Source: Prevotella melaninogenica (lineage in GTDB: Bacteria > Bacteroidota > Bacteroidia > Bacteroidales > Bacteroidaceae). From it: 64,000 nucleotides of DNA. The notes beneath the pieces are model-generated. The model saw only the letters and a list, made by a program, of their open reading frames with translations. It did not search any database and was not told the DNA's origin. Below, one piece after another: positions 63,622-64,000 of the stretch. Numbering within the stretch: the first letter of the stretch is position 1; every line of letters begins with the position of its first letter. The translations under genes and the position numbers were made by a program. The stretch is taken from the NCBI RefSeq assembly GCF_018127925.1, contig NZ_CP072347.1, forward strand, positions 684,501 through 748,500. The letters run 5' to 3'.

Positions 63622-64000
63622 ATGTTTAGTATTATGTATGCTGCTATATCTGCTGATATTGTCTCCTCAACGTCCCTGTCAAAGGATGCAATGATAGAAC
63701 TGACAGAGAAACTGAGAGGTGTCTTATGTCTTTTGGAAGATAGATATGAAGGATTTTGGGGTCGTATTGTTAGAGGAGATTCCATAGAATGTATTATGCC
63801 TAAGGCTGTCGATGCATTGGAAATTGCAATTCTTCTAAAAGCGTTTGTGAAATCGTTTACTCCCAAAGATGGTCAAGGTTTAAAGCAATTTCATAAGTAT
63901 GGGCTGAGAGTTGCCATTGGAATTGGGGAAATGAAGACGGTTGACAAAACGTTGGATATGCTTGACGGAGAGGCTATATATCGGTCGGGTAGAGAGCTTG
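63622..64000 (+). CDS. SatD-like protein, N-terminal fragment (runs off window)
   Basis: 126 codons visible from ATG 63622 (ATG 63634 equally likely, giving MYAAISADIVSSTSL). SADIVSSTSLSKDAMIELTE, RYEGFWGRIVRGDSIECIMP, VAIGIGEMKTVD and DGEAIYRSGREL match SatD-family proteins. These are regulator-like proteins often next to a partner membrane gene. No function is established. Incomplete at the window edge. Confidence 0.6.
   Translation, partial: MFSIMYAAISADIVSSTSLSKDAMIELTEKLRGVLCLLEDRYEGFWGRIVRGDSIECIMPKAVDALEIAILLKAFVKSFTPKDGQGLKQFHKYGLRVAIGIGEMKTVDKTLDMLDGEAIYRSGREL

Noticed and set aside
63507-63866. Minus-strand 119-codon frame
   Set aside because: Antisense to a recognisable SatD-like gene on the plus strand.

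Overview
The window looks like chromosome of an oral-type Prevotella (Bacteroidales). Supporting signs are SusC/SusD pairs, fimbrillin-like lipoproteins, type IX secretion C-terminal domains, CTnDOT-like mobile-element genes, and repeated Bacteroidetes promoters (TTG, about 20 nt, TAnnTTTG). The species call is inference.

Layout. 1-1.4 kb: start of an RND efflux permease and its adaptor (minus strand). 2.2-5.4 kb: 'locus 1', a repeat-containing leader, a small acidic protein, a fimbrillin/lectin-like lipoprotein and an HU-like protein. 6.1-9.1 kb: pflB-pflA. 9.7-11.4 kb: IS copy A. 11.7-13.5 kb: a Nim/PPOX-like protein and a HI0933-type flavoprotein. 14.3 kb: tRNA-Ser(UGA), followed by an integrase, arm-type repeats and a decayed conjugative-element remnant (DUF1896, PcfK-like) full of insertion sequences (IS1182, IS1634, ISL3 and IS copy B) up to 25.8 kb. 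25.9-29.2 kb: remnants, a conserved hypothetical and mrp. 29.5-32.7 kb: 'locus 2', a mirror-image paralogue of locus 1. 32.9-35.2 kb: IS copy C, split by a 543-bp IS1595-like element. 35.5-42.6 kb: a SusC/SusD/GH18/DUF1735-LamG locus, probably for N-glycan use. 42.9-50.6 kb: type I restriction-modification (hsdR, hsdS, hsdM) plus an Abi_2-family gene. 50.9-59.5 kb: a five-gene minus-strand operon (two BACON lipoproteins, S8 protease, PorV-like protein, secreted protein). 60.8-62.8 kb: PepSY protein, SDR and a small hypothetical. 63 kb: tRNA-Ser(GGA). 63.6 kb to the end: start of a SatD-like gene.

The most interesting signal is the pair of paralogous loci at 2.2-5.4 kb (+) and 29.5-32.7 kb (-). 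Each has a promoter, a short leader ORF crossing a dinucleotide repeat ((CT)27 or (AC)7), and a nearly identical terminator-like hairpin. The small protein, lipoprotein and HU-like genes follow in the same order. In both, the leader ORF now stops 56-58 nt before the hairpin. Of the three frames after the repeat, exactly one stays open through the hairpin. This suggests a phase-variable, translation-coupled attenuator for surface lipoproteins, which is inference.

The intergenic DNA also carries two multi-copy repeat families: a roughly 285-bp long-hairpin element (three full copies and one partial) and a degenerate 22-bp-period array (four copies). There are also several locus-specific minisatellites. 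No CRISPR array, rRNA gene or reverse transcriptase was seen.
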